This document shows, in pieces, positions 38,263 to 47,155 of a stretch of 64,000 bases of DNA. Positions within the stretch are counted from its first letter, which is position 1. Each line of letters starts with the position of its first letter. The notes below the pieces were generated by a model that saw only the letters and a list, made by a program, of their open reading frames with translations, was not told the DNA's origin and searched no databases. This DNA is from Bursaphelenchus xylophilus. Lineage: Eukaryota; Nematoda; Chromadorea; Rhabditida; Aphelenchoididae. The DNA is taken from contig CAJFCV020000006.1 in NCBI GenBank assembly GCA_904066235.2, positions 744,001 to 808,000 of the forward strand. The letters are read 5' to 3'. The translations under genes and the position numbers were made by a program.

Positions 38263-40785
38263 ATGGAGGCTCTCATTTTTGAACCGGACGAGTTCGCCAA
38301 AGTCTACAACTGCAACCTCTACGACACGGAGCTGCATCCGCGCGAAGAGCGACGCCTTCGGCTGGTCGGCCTGATATGCCTTCTCATCGGGATCGTGTCG
38401 GTTGTCCTTTACCTCGCTTGTATTTATGCTATGACCAAAAAGGAGCTGATCCGATTGCCGGCCTTTAAGTTGATGATTTACATGGCGTTCTTCCATATGC
38501 ATGGCTGCCTCTCTGCCGGCTTCTTCATGGCGTTCATGTTCTACGACGGCACTGTTTTTTGTGAGCATCCGACCATTGATTTCATTGGGGGAGAACTGGG
38601 AACAGGTGGGATTTTTGGATTAGTTTGTTTCGGTGTCGCGACTGAGCTACCATTTTGCGGAGAGCCGACATTTACCGATTAGGATTACGATTTTTCTATT
38701 GCTTTACATTGTGTGAAACAAATTTTTGCATTGGCAACAAGGAAGCTTGATTCGCAAAATCTGACTTCTCAGATTTTGCGAATCACCCTTAGAATTCCCG
38801 GGGCTTCGGTAGTTCAGTTGGGGGTTTGATCTAAAACGTAGGGGGCTTGACCTAAAACATAGGGGGCTTTTTCTAAAACGTAGGGGGCTTGACCTAAAAC
38901 GTAGGGGGCTTTTTCTAAAACGGAGGGGGCTTCATCTAAAACGTAGGTGGCTTGATCTAAAACGTAGGGGGCTTGTGCTGGACCATACAACAGAGAAAAG
39001 ACGCGCAAAACCGTGATCTCGCCATAAAAGAGTCCCCATTTCTCCCCCGATAAAAAGTTTTTTCGCATCTCGTTTTTGGAAGGTTGCCAATCCATTCACC
39101 ATACTGTTTTAGCTTATCTCAGTTTGACGTGCGCCTAAAAGCAATTTCAATTTGATTTTGCCGCCGTGACACAATTTATTTCATCAGCGGCGATGCGATT
39201 TTCTATGCGACAAAGCGCTCTTTATTTTCCAGACAGATTGACCAATAAATATCTCCTTTGTTAGCGTATCTTAACTTCCGGTTTCAGCCTTCTGGATCGG
39301 TAGCATGGTGACCAGCACGATCCTGAGTTTCAACCGCTGCTGTGCCATGTACGACCAAACGCTTGCGTACTTCTTCTTCTCCGGCAATCGCGTCTACCTT
39401 TGGATGATTTTGCCGGGGGTTCTGTGCTACTACGGTTTTCTGTTCGAGCCTCCCGTTTTGTACAGTGGGATCGGGAAGTCGTGGTATTTCAACCCGCATT
39501 ATCATTACATAGACGAGGTGAAGTACGAATATGTCAACCAGCTGCATACCTTCAACAACATTTTCACGGTTTCTGTGCAAGTCGTGTTGACCATCACGTT
39601 CGCCGTTCTGTATTTCGACAGAGTGAAGAGTCGCAAGTCGCAAATGACGCGGAATGACAAGTTGGTAGGAGCATGCAACATTTATAACAAAGTTGCTAGT
39701 CCGTCCGCTAACGATAAGTCGCTGTGGTGATTCTTGCGATATGCAATATGCGAAAACTAAAGCTTAATTTGCACTGCGCCATTTCTGTATTTTTGCACCG
39801 TGCAATTCTTTTTCCGCTTTTCCGGGCTATCGCTCGAATGACTTCTCTGCACAGTGCAAGTCGCCGAAATCACTCTACCGGCTTTTCGAACAAAGAGGTA
39901 CTTCTGTTTGCCCCATGAAGTCCGGATAATTAGCCTAATGTGGCGGACCTGATCCAATTGCAAAAAACGTACCATTTTGCATGCAGGAAGCATCAAAAAA
40001 TGTGGCAAAATACCTCCCTCTCTAATAGTAAGCAAAAAAACGCAATTTCAAAAGCGCGACGCACGTCAAACTGAGATAAGCTAAAACAGTCCGGTGAATG
40101 GATTGGCAATCTGCCAAAAAAAGTCGTGAAAAGACGTTTTGTCGGGGAAGAAATGGGGAATTTTTGAGGCGAGAGAGTACGTTTTTGCGTGCCTTTTTAA
40201 TCTATTTCTCTGCGAAATCAAGACGAAGTGTAAAAAACCGATAGCGAAGAGTCTATTCCGGTCACCGGACTTTGACGTGCGACGCTCTTTTGCGAAGGAA
40301 ACGGCGCGCTCTTCAAAACGAAGTTTTTTTACTTGAAGAGGGAGGCATTTTGCCACATCTTTTGTTACTTCCCGGATTCAGAATGGTACGTTTTTTGCCA
40401 CTGGATCAGGTCCCTCACTGCAGCGCGTTTTTTGACAAGTTCGAAATACATTTTCTGCAAATACAATTTTCCGCTCTTCAGATGTGTCTTCAAGTATTTT
40501 TGATCGGTCTGTTTGAAATGTGCGCCGGCACCTCATTCCTTGTTCAACAGCACGTCGAGCTGGACTTTGCGATGAGTCTGTTCGCTTCGTTCAGTTGGTT
40601 TGGATCGCAAGGTGATTTTTCTGTCGCAAACGTTGCGAAATAAACGATGAATTTTAGCCATTGCGCCATACATCTACCTCACATTCAACCGGACCGTTCG
40701 GACTATCGTTGTACGAAAATTCTTGCCTTGTTGGGGTAGAAAGAACAATGTCAACGAGATGCCTTCAACTACTCATGAGCCCTAA
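38263..40785 (+). CDS. Srt-class serpentine chemoreceptor 2
   Basis: The four exons, 38263-38605, 39288-39664, 40482-40611 and 40658-40785, give 325 residues. The start ATG follows TTTTTTTCAGAA, an ideal spliced-leader acceptor, so the mRNA is probably trans-spliced. Hallmarks are VYNCNLYDTELHPREERRLR in the N-terminus, an extracellular VFCE, NRCCAMYDQTL after segment 3, SWYFNPHYHYIDEV before segment 5, MCLQVFLIGLFEMCAGTSF in segment 6, and APYIYLTFNRTVRT in segment 7. The last intron is only 46 bp. Intron 1 contains the 21-bp minisatellite and a reverse V element. Intron 2 (817 bp) contains an R element interrupted by a V element. Ligand unknown. Confidence 0.93.
38819..38972. repeat. 21-bp minisatellite
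   Basis: About seven imperfect units of CTAAAACGTAGGGGGCTTGA(C), varying at the TTGAC/TTTTT positions, lie in intron 1 of Srt gene 2. The unit length is a multiple of three, so reverse frames stay open and spell a VL(D/G/E)(Q/K)APY repeat; this is not evidence of a protein. Confidence 0.9.
38975..39131 (-). mobile_element. Reverse V-family element, partial
   Basis: AGAAAAGACGCGCAAAACCG, then CCCCATTTCTCCCCCGATAA. It ends TTAGCTTATCTCAGTTTGAC, which is the reverse complement of the V left end. It runs straight on from the minisatellite, and an M right half follows at 39132-39240. Confidence 0.7.
39132..39240. mobile_element. Right half of an M element, subtype a
   Basis: The GCGGCGATGCGATTTTCTAT interior and a mutated right end TTATTTTCCAGACAGATTGA are present, with no left end. 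It lies about 50 bp before exon 2 of Srt gene 2. Confidence 0.65.
39939..40423. mobile_element. R-family element interrupted by a V element
   Basis: The left arm (GGACCTGATCCAATTGCAAA to about 40057) and right arm (about 40285 to CCACTGGATCAGGTCCCTCA) pair as in other R copies. They are pushed apart by the V element at 40062-40279. It fills much of intron 2 of Srt gene 2. Confidence 0.8.
40062..40279. mobile_element. V-family element nested in R
   Basis: CACGTCAAACTGAGATAAGC at the left and GGTCACCGGACTTTGACGTG at the right are flanked by GCGACG and its inverse CGACGC. It is inserted at the hairpin tip of the R element. Confidence 0.8.
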
Positions 40786-41146
40786 ATTAGCTGTTGGCGC
40801 CAATTTTGGAACGCATTGAATACTGGAGATAGTACTAGAACAAGTAGAGAAACAGTACTATAACAAGTAGAGCACCACCTGAATTGTCAATGTTTAGGAT
40901 TTTCAAACTTCCACCGTCTTCAAATATATCTTTTATTAAAATACTATGAGGCTGAGTATATCCTGAGTATTATCAATTCCTGAAGGTTTCGGCTCGAGCT
41001 TTGCAGCGGCAGCGTCAGCGAGAGAACCAACAAATGCATGAACAATAGAAAAAAACCTTTTGGCTACATTATGTACTGGCATTGCACCTCCGTCGTGAAA
41101 ATGAACGATGTCGCGGCAAAATCTTATTGCTTTTCACCTGAGCGGC

Positions 41147-41290
41147 GCGCGTCAAACTGAGATAAACTACGACAGTCCGGTGAATGGATTGGCAATTTGC
41201 GAAAAAAAGACACGAAAAAACGTTTTGTCCGGGAAGAAATGGGGAATTTCTGGGACGAGAGAGTACGCTTTTGTGTGTCTTTTTTCTCTC
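41147..41290. mobile_element. V-family element, left two thirds
   Basis: GCGTCAAACTGAGATAAACT through TTTTGTGTGTCTTTTTTCTC. The right end is lost at the junction with an R element. Confidence 0.65.
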
Positions 41291-41462
41291 GTGGCAAAAT
41301 GCCTCCTTCTCCAAGTGAAAAAACTCTTTTTGTGAGGAAAAAGGACGCGCCCTTCAAAATGAAGTTTTTTTTCACTTGGACAGGGAAGAATTTTGACACA
41401 TTTTTGATGCTTCCATGATGCAAAATGGTACGTTTTTTCCCACTGGATCAGGTCCCTCACTG
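41291..41462. mobile_element. R-family element, left part lost
   Basis: TGGCAAAATGCCTCCTTCTC, then the tip and a complete right arm ending CCACTGGATCAGGTCCCTCA and CTG, followed by TA. The start of the left arm is missing where it meets the V element. Confidence 0.7.
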
Positions 41463-42060
41463 TAATGTGTCGCGTGTTGACCAGTGTTCTGCCTAGAGCT
41501 TCGGTTGCTTCTGGATGAAATAAAAATATTATTCCTCTTTGAACTCCCAAAGATTTCCCTTTTGAGAGCCACCCCTACCACATGACTTGTTAATTTCATT
41601 CCCAAACATACCACCATGCAATTTCCGTGATTTTTCACATTTTTTGGGAGCATAAGATATAGTGTTTCCCTTTGTTTAACGTAATAAATATTGGGTTCGT
41701 TTGGCTAATAAGTGGGTTAGGCTACAGGCTTGGCAAAGCACCCCCGCTTTCTGGCCCCCTATTCCGGTGGTTTCAATTCAACACAGGCTTGGATTGCACA
41801 CTTGGAGTGTAGTTACAGCCTTGTGGCAGCGAGCTCGGTCGACCGTCCCTTTCACTTTCGGTCCTCCCATATTATTATATTATAAACAGGTATTGACCTA
41901 ATTATATACCGTGCTCGGTGTCGAATAAAATAAGAAACATTTACCTTGTCGGCTTCTTGGCTCGTGGAGGGATGTTGTACCCTCGTAGGATATTTTTAGC
42001 AGTCTGCGCCACTGTGGTACGGTCCTATTAAAGGGTCGTCTTCTTGCCTGATGAAAATTA

Positions 42061-42210
42061 TCAGTCTGTCGGGAAAATAATGTGCACAGTGTCGCTGCGC
42101 CAATCGCTTTGTTGAAGTGAAAAAAATTGATTTTGCCGCGGCACAATTCACTTTCTCGGTGGCGATGCGATTTTCGTTAACACAATGACTTTATTTTCCC
42201 GACAGACTGA
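42061..42210. mobile_element. M hairpin element, subtype a, with TA flanks
   Basis: TCAGTCTGTCGGGAAAATAA at the left and TTTATTTTCCCGACAGACTGA at the right, read in two parts. TA at 42059-42060 and 42211-42212. Confidence 0.9.
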
Positions 42211-42221
42211 TAGTATTTACT

Positions 42222-42430
42222 TTGACTTTTTTGTTCTTTCTCGTACCGTGGATTTTGAACTTTTTCCCAAGCTTGTCGCGAATGCACAGTGCATTTTTCA
42301 CCTTTCGCACAGTGCAAGCCACAAGAAAGCTTGCACCGTGCGAAATTTCCGATGCACGGTGCAAAAGGCGGATTTTTTGTACACAGCGCGGACCACGAGA
42401 AAATGTCCATGCACTTTATGAAAATACGTA
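42222..42430. repeat. GCAC(A/G)GTGC-rich repeat
   Basis: AATGCACAGTGCATTTTTC, CGCACAGTGCAAGCCA, TTGCACCGTGCGAAATTTCC and ATGCACGGTGCAAAAGG are repeated in alternating orientation. Related clusters lie at 39765-39860, 45130-45460 and 52860-52900. The self-complementary words suggest a decayed hairpin element. Confidence 0.6.
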
Positions 42431-42596
42431 TCAGTCTGTCGGGGGTCAGTCTGTCGGGAAAATAATGTGGATTTGTCGCAGCGAAATATCTCGTTCATCG
42501 CCATAGCGAGTCAAATTTGTGCTACAGCCAGCCGTCGCAAAGGGATGATGGACAATTTCGAGACGCGACAAATCCGCATTATTTCCCCGACAGATT
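42431..42596. mobile_element. M hairpin element, subtype b, with doubled left end
   Basis: TCAGTCTGTCGGG appears twice in succession at 42431-42458, then AAAATAATGTGGATTTGTCG. The right side is GCGACAAATCCGCATTATTT and CCCCGACAGA. Confidence 0.85.
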
Positions 42597-42728
42597 TATA
42601 TATGTATACATATTTGAGGGCGGTGGAAAACAATAAGCGCAAATAATCGACAATTCAGGTGTTGCTTTATTTGTCGCCTTACCACCTTGGCTTGTGAATA
42701 ATTTCTCCGCCCCAACACATGTTCAGAA

Positions 42729-44788
42729 ATGGACCTCTACCTCTTCAAGCCGGACGATTTCAACCGTCTCTACAACTGCAATCTCTACGACACCGAGATA
42801 TTCCCTCGCGAAGAGCGTCGTCTGCGAGTGATTGGGTTATTGTGTTTGCCTCCTGGAATCTTATCCGTCGTTCTCTATTTTGTGTGCATTTACGCCATGC
42901 TTCAAAAACAACTCATCAAGCTGCCAACGTACAAATTGATGCTATTCATGGCGTTCTTTCATCTTTATGGATGTATTTTGGGAGGTTTCTTCATCCCCTA
43001 TTTGTTCTACGAGGCACCGGTGTATTGTGAGAGCCCGGATTTCATTTATTTGGCGGGAGCTTATTGCACCGGTAAGTGAAAAAAAAAGAGGAAATTCTCC
43101 GCGAGCTCTATGCGGCGCAAGTCATATGTCGAAATATCCGACAACTCAGTAACCAGACAAGACGAGAGCTCAAGAGACAAATGATTTATTCTGTGGAAAG
43201 GAGGCCTTTTATAGGGAAGCCCCACGTGGGAAAGTACAATCAAATTTGAATAAATGAAGACAGTTCCTCGTGGGAAAATCCTCAAAATTCAGTCGTTCCG
43301 CCTCACATTATAGGACTAGTCTGTTCGCAAAACCGTTGACACTGTGCAGAAAAAGTTAAAATGCAAGCGGCTGCCCAAAGCACAGGCTTAGCTCACCTTG
43401 GTTAAGCACGTGCTGCAATGCGGCATGGGCTGAAGCGACCAGGCCTGCAAATTTTTTGGATCCGGCCCTGTCGTCCCGAGTAAAATTTCTGGCGTAATTC
43501 ATCGAGTTTTGAAATTCTCCCTCTCTGAAAAACGTCCTAGCCGGATTTTCTGGATCCAGAGAGACCCACTACTCTCTCAATGCTCTGTATAAAGATCGTT
43601 GAATATCTCGGCTCCCCCTGCGGAGCGTGAACTAAAATTTTCAGTATTTGATTTTTGGCCCATGTCCGAAGTGTGTGCAGGATCTCAAGCAAAAATCCTT
43701 TTTAATATTTTTACTTCAGCGTCTTGGATCGGAGGCACGATTACCAGCACAATCTTGAGTTTCAACCGCTGCTGCGAGATGTACGACCACACGCTTGCCC
43801 ATTGGCTTTTCGCCGACTACCGTGTCTTCATCTGGATGGCCTTTCCGCTCACTTTATTCCTTTATTGCCTTTTCTACAACCGCCCTCTTTTGTTCAGCGG
43901 AATCGGCATGTCTTGGTATTTCAATCCCCATCACAAATACATCGATGACTTAGATGGTGTGTATGTTAACAAAATGCACACCTTGAACAACACGGTTACT
44001 GTTGCAACACAATTCGTGTTGAGTTTCACGTTTATGGTATTGTATTTTGGATGGGTCAAAAGTCATAAGACGAGAATGTCAAGGACCGACAAGTTGGTAA
44101 GTAATGGCTTTGACAAACGAGGAGTTTCCTCGCAACTATGGGCGTACGTCGTTGGAGGCTTCACAAAAAAATAAATTAAATCTGAAGTGACATATATAAT
44201 ATATCATGTGCTCAAAGTGCCACACACAGATTTTGATAAGGCATGGGACATGCTCTTTCTGTCTAGTATATCTCGCTAGCCGTTTGAGCTAGGAGGCTGA
44301 AATTTGGCATGGCAGTAGAGTAAAAAGCTGGCTTTCAGAAAATATAAATATTGAAGGGAACCCCCTTCTTCCTTTTGCCGTATGAACTTCCCGATGACAA
44401 TTCAAAAAATCTCAGTAATGAAAATTAGGTTTCCAGATGTGCCTTCAAGTGTTTTTGATCGGCCTGCTCGAGCTGTTTGCCGGCACCACATTCCTGCTTC
44501 AACAGCATTACGAATTTAATCTGGCGATGAGCCTCTTCGCCTCAATTAGTTGGTTTGGATCGCAAGGTAAATTTTCAAAAAAAAAAAATTATTTTTCAAA
44601 ATCCCAAAAACTAATGTAAATTATACATCTCTAATTAAGCGTGTGCGCCATACATTTACCTCACGTTCAACCGGACAGTTCGAAACATTGTGCTGCGACG
44701 ATTCCTCCCATGCTGCGGCCGAAAGGTGAACTTCAACGTCAGCGAAATACCCTCAACTTTTCACGCTAAACGAAAAAATCCTCAGTAG
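42729..44788 (+). CDS. Srt-class serpentine chemoreceptor 3
   Basis: The four exons, 42729-43071, 43720-44096, 44437-44566 and 44640-44788, give 332 residues. The start codon follows CATGTTCAGAA, a plausible trans-splice acceptor. Residues FNRLYNCNLYDTEIFPREER open the N-terminus. Exon 2 carries NRCCEMYDHTLAHWLF and SWYFNPHHKYIDDLDG. Exon 3 is MCLQVFLIGLLELFAGTTF, and the tail has APYIYLTFNRTVRNIVLRRF followed by a Cys-Cys-Gly basic end. It is closest to Srt gene 4: N-termini and exon 2 nearly match, and intron 1 of both retains the same H-derived sequence up to the acceptor. Intron 1 here additionally received a solo LTR. A chemosensory role is known for the family, the ligand is not. Confidence 0.93.
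43127..43307 (+). mobile_element. Solo LTR, second copy, 181 bp
   Basis: It is the same length and layout as the copy at 20511-20691. TG...CA ends (TGTCGAAATATCC to GTTCCGCCTCACA), the CTTTTATAGGGAAGCCCC promoter block and GGGAAAGTACAATCAAATTT are present. The flanks TCATA (43122-43126) and TTATA (43308-43312) differ at one base, consistent with an older 5-bp duplication. It sits in intron 1 of Srt gene 3. Confidence 0.8.
43560..43705 (+). mobile_element. H-family remnant in intron 1 of Srt gene 3
   Basis: AAAGATCGTTGAATATCTCG, GGAGCGTGAACTAAAATTTT and CCATGTCCGAAGTGTGTGCA are the last third of an H element. The terminal CTTGGAGTACTTCCCCTG is gone, and the exon 2 acceptor follows within 15 bp. 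Confidence 0.7.
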
Positions 44789-45246
44789 CGTTTTTCCTTG
44801 ATTGCATTGACAGTAGAAATACGTAGTGTTAGGAAACTCTTGAATGCGAAAACGTCGACATTTTCTTTACTGTGTATATAAAATTCTCGTGTATCTATGC
44901 TCACGACGAAATGTTAACATTCTCTGAGTTTTGGGGTTTGTTTTGGTGTTCGAGCGCATGTCTCGTCAAAAACAGGTGCAACTTTGGAGTTTATGATTCT
45001 TTGTGGCGCTTGAACATAAAAAAGTTATAGAAAATTCGGTGACTCTGTCCGGAAAACGATGGAATTAGTTTGATGCTTGCATATTGCAAGAGAGTTACGT
45101 AGAAACGACAGCTCAAAAAACGCGATTGCGCGGTGCAAGAAGCAACAAATTACACAGTGTAACGTGAACCTTTGTTTTCGCACAGTGCATGTCGCACAAA
45201 TTACTCCAGCGACTTTGCAAAAGCCTGGAAATACCAGTCAATAGTA
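44789..45246. other. Intergenic sequence downstream of Srt gene 3
   Basis: No gene. GCACAGTGC words start near 45155. Confidence 0.4.
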
Positions 45247-45482
45247 CTAGGCTGGCCAGAAAGTCTTGACATGTCTGCGTCGTGCAAGAAACTTTTCGCG
45301 CGGCGACAAACAAAATTTACGGTGAATTGCGACCCCGCACAATGCAAAAAGATTGTTTTGAAAAGGGTAAATGACGCACAGTGCGCTCCCGTCAAATTTT
45401 TATCGCGCGACACCTCGTCGCAACGCCGAATTCATGCGCCCGCACGGTGCAAAAACATGTCAAGACTTTTTGAACCGCCTAG
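45247..45482. mobile_element. X-family hairpin element with TA flanks
   Basis: CTAGGCTGGCCAGAAAGTCT at the left and AAGACTTTTTGAACCGCCTAG at the right (read in two parts), flanked by TA (45245-45246 and 45483-45484). The interior consists of GTGCA/TGCAC words. One isolated end recurs at 52765-52795. Confidence 0.7.
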
Positions 45483-45812
45483 TACAAAACGTGACGTATC
45501 AGCAAACTTTCTGTGCAGGATGTAAGCAAACAGGCTCAATGGGAAAGCTTAATACGATTTCCGAACACACATGCTAACATTCTGTTTAAATTCATTTTGT
45601 TTGCTCCTAACTCAATTAAACCAAAATCATACAACATTTAGGCATCAATGTTCGTAAAACGAGATTGCCAAGCCGCGTTGTTTGAAATGAGGAAGCAGGG
45701 TTTGACTGCGACACTTTAATGAGCTCGCGCCATGAAGTCTCGGCAATCAATATTGCGTCCATCTCAGAGTTATCGTACCTGCCGCGCGATTCTATAATTT
45801 ACCTTTTATCTA
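45483..45812. other. Intergenic sequence without recognised gene
   Basis: Nothing recognised beyond short ORFs. Confidence 0.35.
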
Positions 45813-45814
45813 TC

Positions 45815-46082
45815 AGTCCGTTGGGAAAATAATAGGCGGGTCATCGTCGCAAAGCTTCATAAAAAAGGGGTACAATCGCGCAACCAAAACGCCAGCCTCG
45901 GTTAGCCACCGCAACGCGATCTCGGGCGGTTGCAAGACGCAACAACCAAATGATATCAATCTGTCGGGAAAATCCGATCCGCACTATCGCCTTGCGACGG
46001 CTGCCGAAATTGGATTTTGGTGCGCGACAGCTCTCTTTTTTCGATTTTGTTGCTACGGCCCGCCGTTATTTTCCCGACTGAT
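45815..46082. mobile_element. Rearranged M elements, subtype c
   Basis: The left end TCAGTCCGTTGGGAAAATAA with AGGCGGGTCATCGTCGC occurs at 45815. A second left end, ATCAATCTGTCGGGAAAATC, is at 45956. A right end, CCCGCCGTTATTTTCCCGAC, occurs at 46060. Two copies appear fused or overlapping. A further lone right end lies at 46099-46128. Confidence 0.65.
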
Positions 46083-46186
46083 GATAGTTGTTTCGAATAT
46101 GCTCATTATTTGTCCGACAGTTTGATAGTAGATGACCAGGCTTTCAAAACCTCCCATTTTCACCGAGCAATGACCGTAAAACTGTA

Positions 46187-46865
46187 CAGGGTGCGGCAAT
46201 TTTTCGGCCGGATTTTAATTGGCCATAGCTTTTTTAGTTTTTCGGCAAATGTTAAAATTCTTTTTTTCCCTGAATCCATAGGCTACCCCATTTTGTTTAA
46301 TACCAAATATGTTATACCCGTTCGTTAGACTACAGTAAAAATTCGAGACAAAAAAAAGCTCAAATTTTCATAGCTGACAATGGAATTACCCCTAGTGCGA
46401 CCCTCAGATTTTTTTTAAATTTTGCACATGGGCCGGACAAATGAAAGTTTCAGCCCGCACCTTTCAGGGGCGACCAAGATATTCAACGATTCTTTGCTGT
46501 CAGGAGGGCACATGAGTGGTAACACAGAAAAACTTTTTGGCTATATCTTCGCTAGTTTTGTGCGGAGATAGCTGATTTTTTGTGGAAACGGTATTCTTCA
46601 TGGCATGAACAGGCACGAAACTTTTTACGACAAAATTCGTAAAAAAAGCCATTTTTTCTGGCGATTTTCACACACGCCGAAAAAGCAGAGAAAACGACCG
46701 AAATGCCAATAACTATGAACTAGGTCCCTGTATGAATAACATATTTGGTATTTAAACAAAATGGGGTTGTCTGAGGATTCAGGGAAAAAAAAAATTTTAA
46801 CATTTGGATAAAAACTAAAAAAGTTATAGCCGATTCAAATCCGGCCGAAAAATTGCCGCACCCTG
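46187..46865. mobile_element. Decayed Tc1/mariner-type element (T family), copy 2
   Basis: CAGGGTGCGGCAATTTTTCG at the left and CGAAAAATTGCCGCACCCTG at the right, with TA on both sides. The CCCATTTTGTTT(A/G)ATACCAAAT block is shared with the copy at 16177-17050. Here the middle is largely replaced by an H element and no transposase sequence remains. Confidence 0.8.
46379..46676 (-). mobile_element. H-family element nested in the T element
   Basis: CAATGGAATTACCCCTAGTG, then CGACCCTCAGATTTTTTTTA, and H internal blocks in reverse order, including AGATATTCAACGATTCTTTG and TGTGGAAACGGTATTC. It stops at about 46676, where T sequence resumes. Confidence 0.7.
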
Positions 46866-47155
46866 TATTTTTTCTTTGGGCGCTCAGCGTATTTCGCATA
46901 CTCCCTCGTTCGTGAACATTGTTGAATATCCCGGCGGCTGCCGCTGCTCAAACTCTAGTATGTATTTGGTCAATTGTGGGACTGTTCCTCGTGGATTATT
47001 CCTCTCCCCTGCAAATCAAAATTCCCCGTTTTTTGAGGACAGGTGCGCGCTCTGAATTTTTGATTGCATCGTGGTAAAAATCTTAAACAACAGTTTGTTG
47101 CCGCGTAACCTTGCCTCGCAAGTATAATTTCTGCACCAAAAAAATATCTTCTGAG
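46866..47155. other. Upstream region of Srt gene 4
   Basis: H-like scrap (46895-46955). I see no TATA box or clear trans-splice acceptor immediately before the ATG. Confidence 0.4.

Larger units (their letters stand above)
40786..42060. other. Intergenic region between Srt genes 2 and 3
   Basis: It holds an H scrap (40975-41025, CAATTCCTGAAGGTTTCGGC), a V left portion and an R arm (next two entries). Region 41640-42050 has no recognised feature. Confidence 0.5.

Noticed and set aside
38819..38972. CRISPR-like array
   Set aside because: There are no unique spacers between units, and the genome is eukaryotic; it is a minisatellite.
38814..39095. Reverse ORF encoding a seven-residue repeat protein
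   Set aside because: Produced by the 21-bp minisatellite inside an Srt intron.
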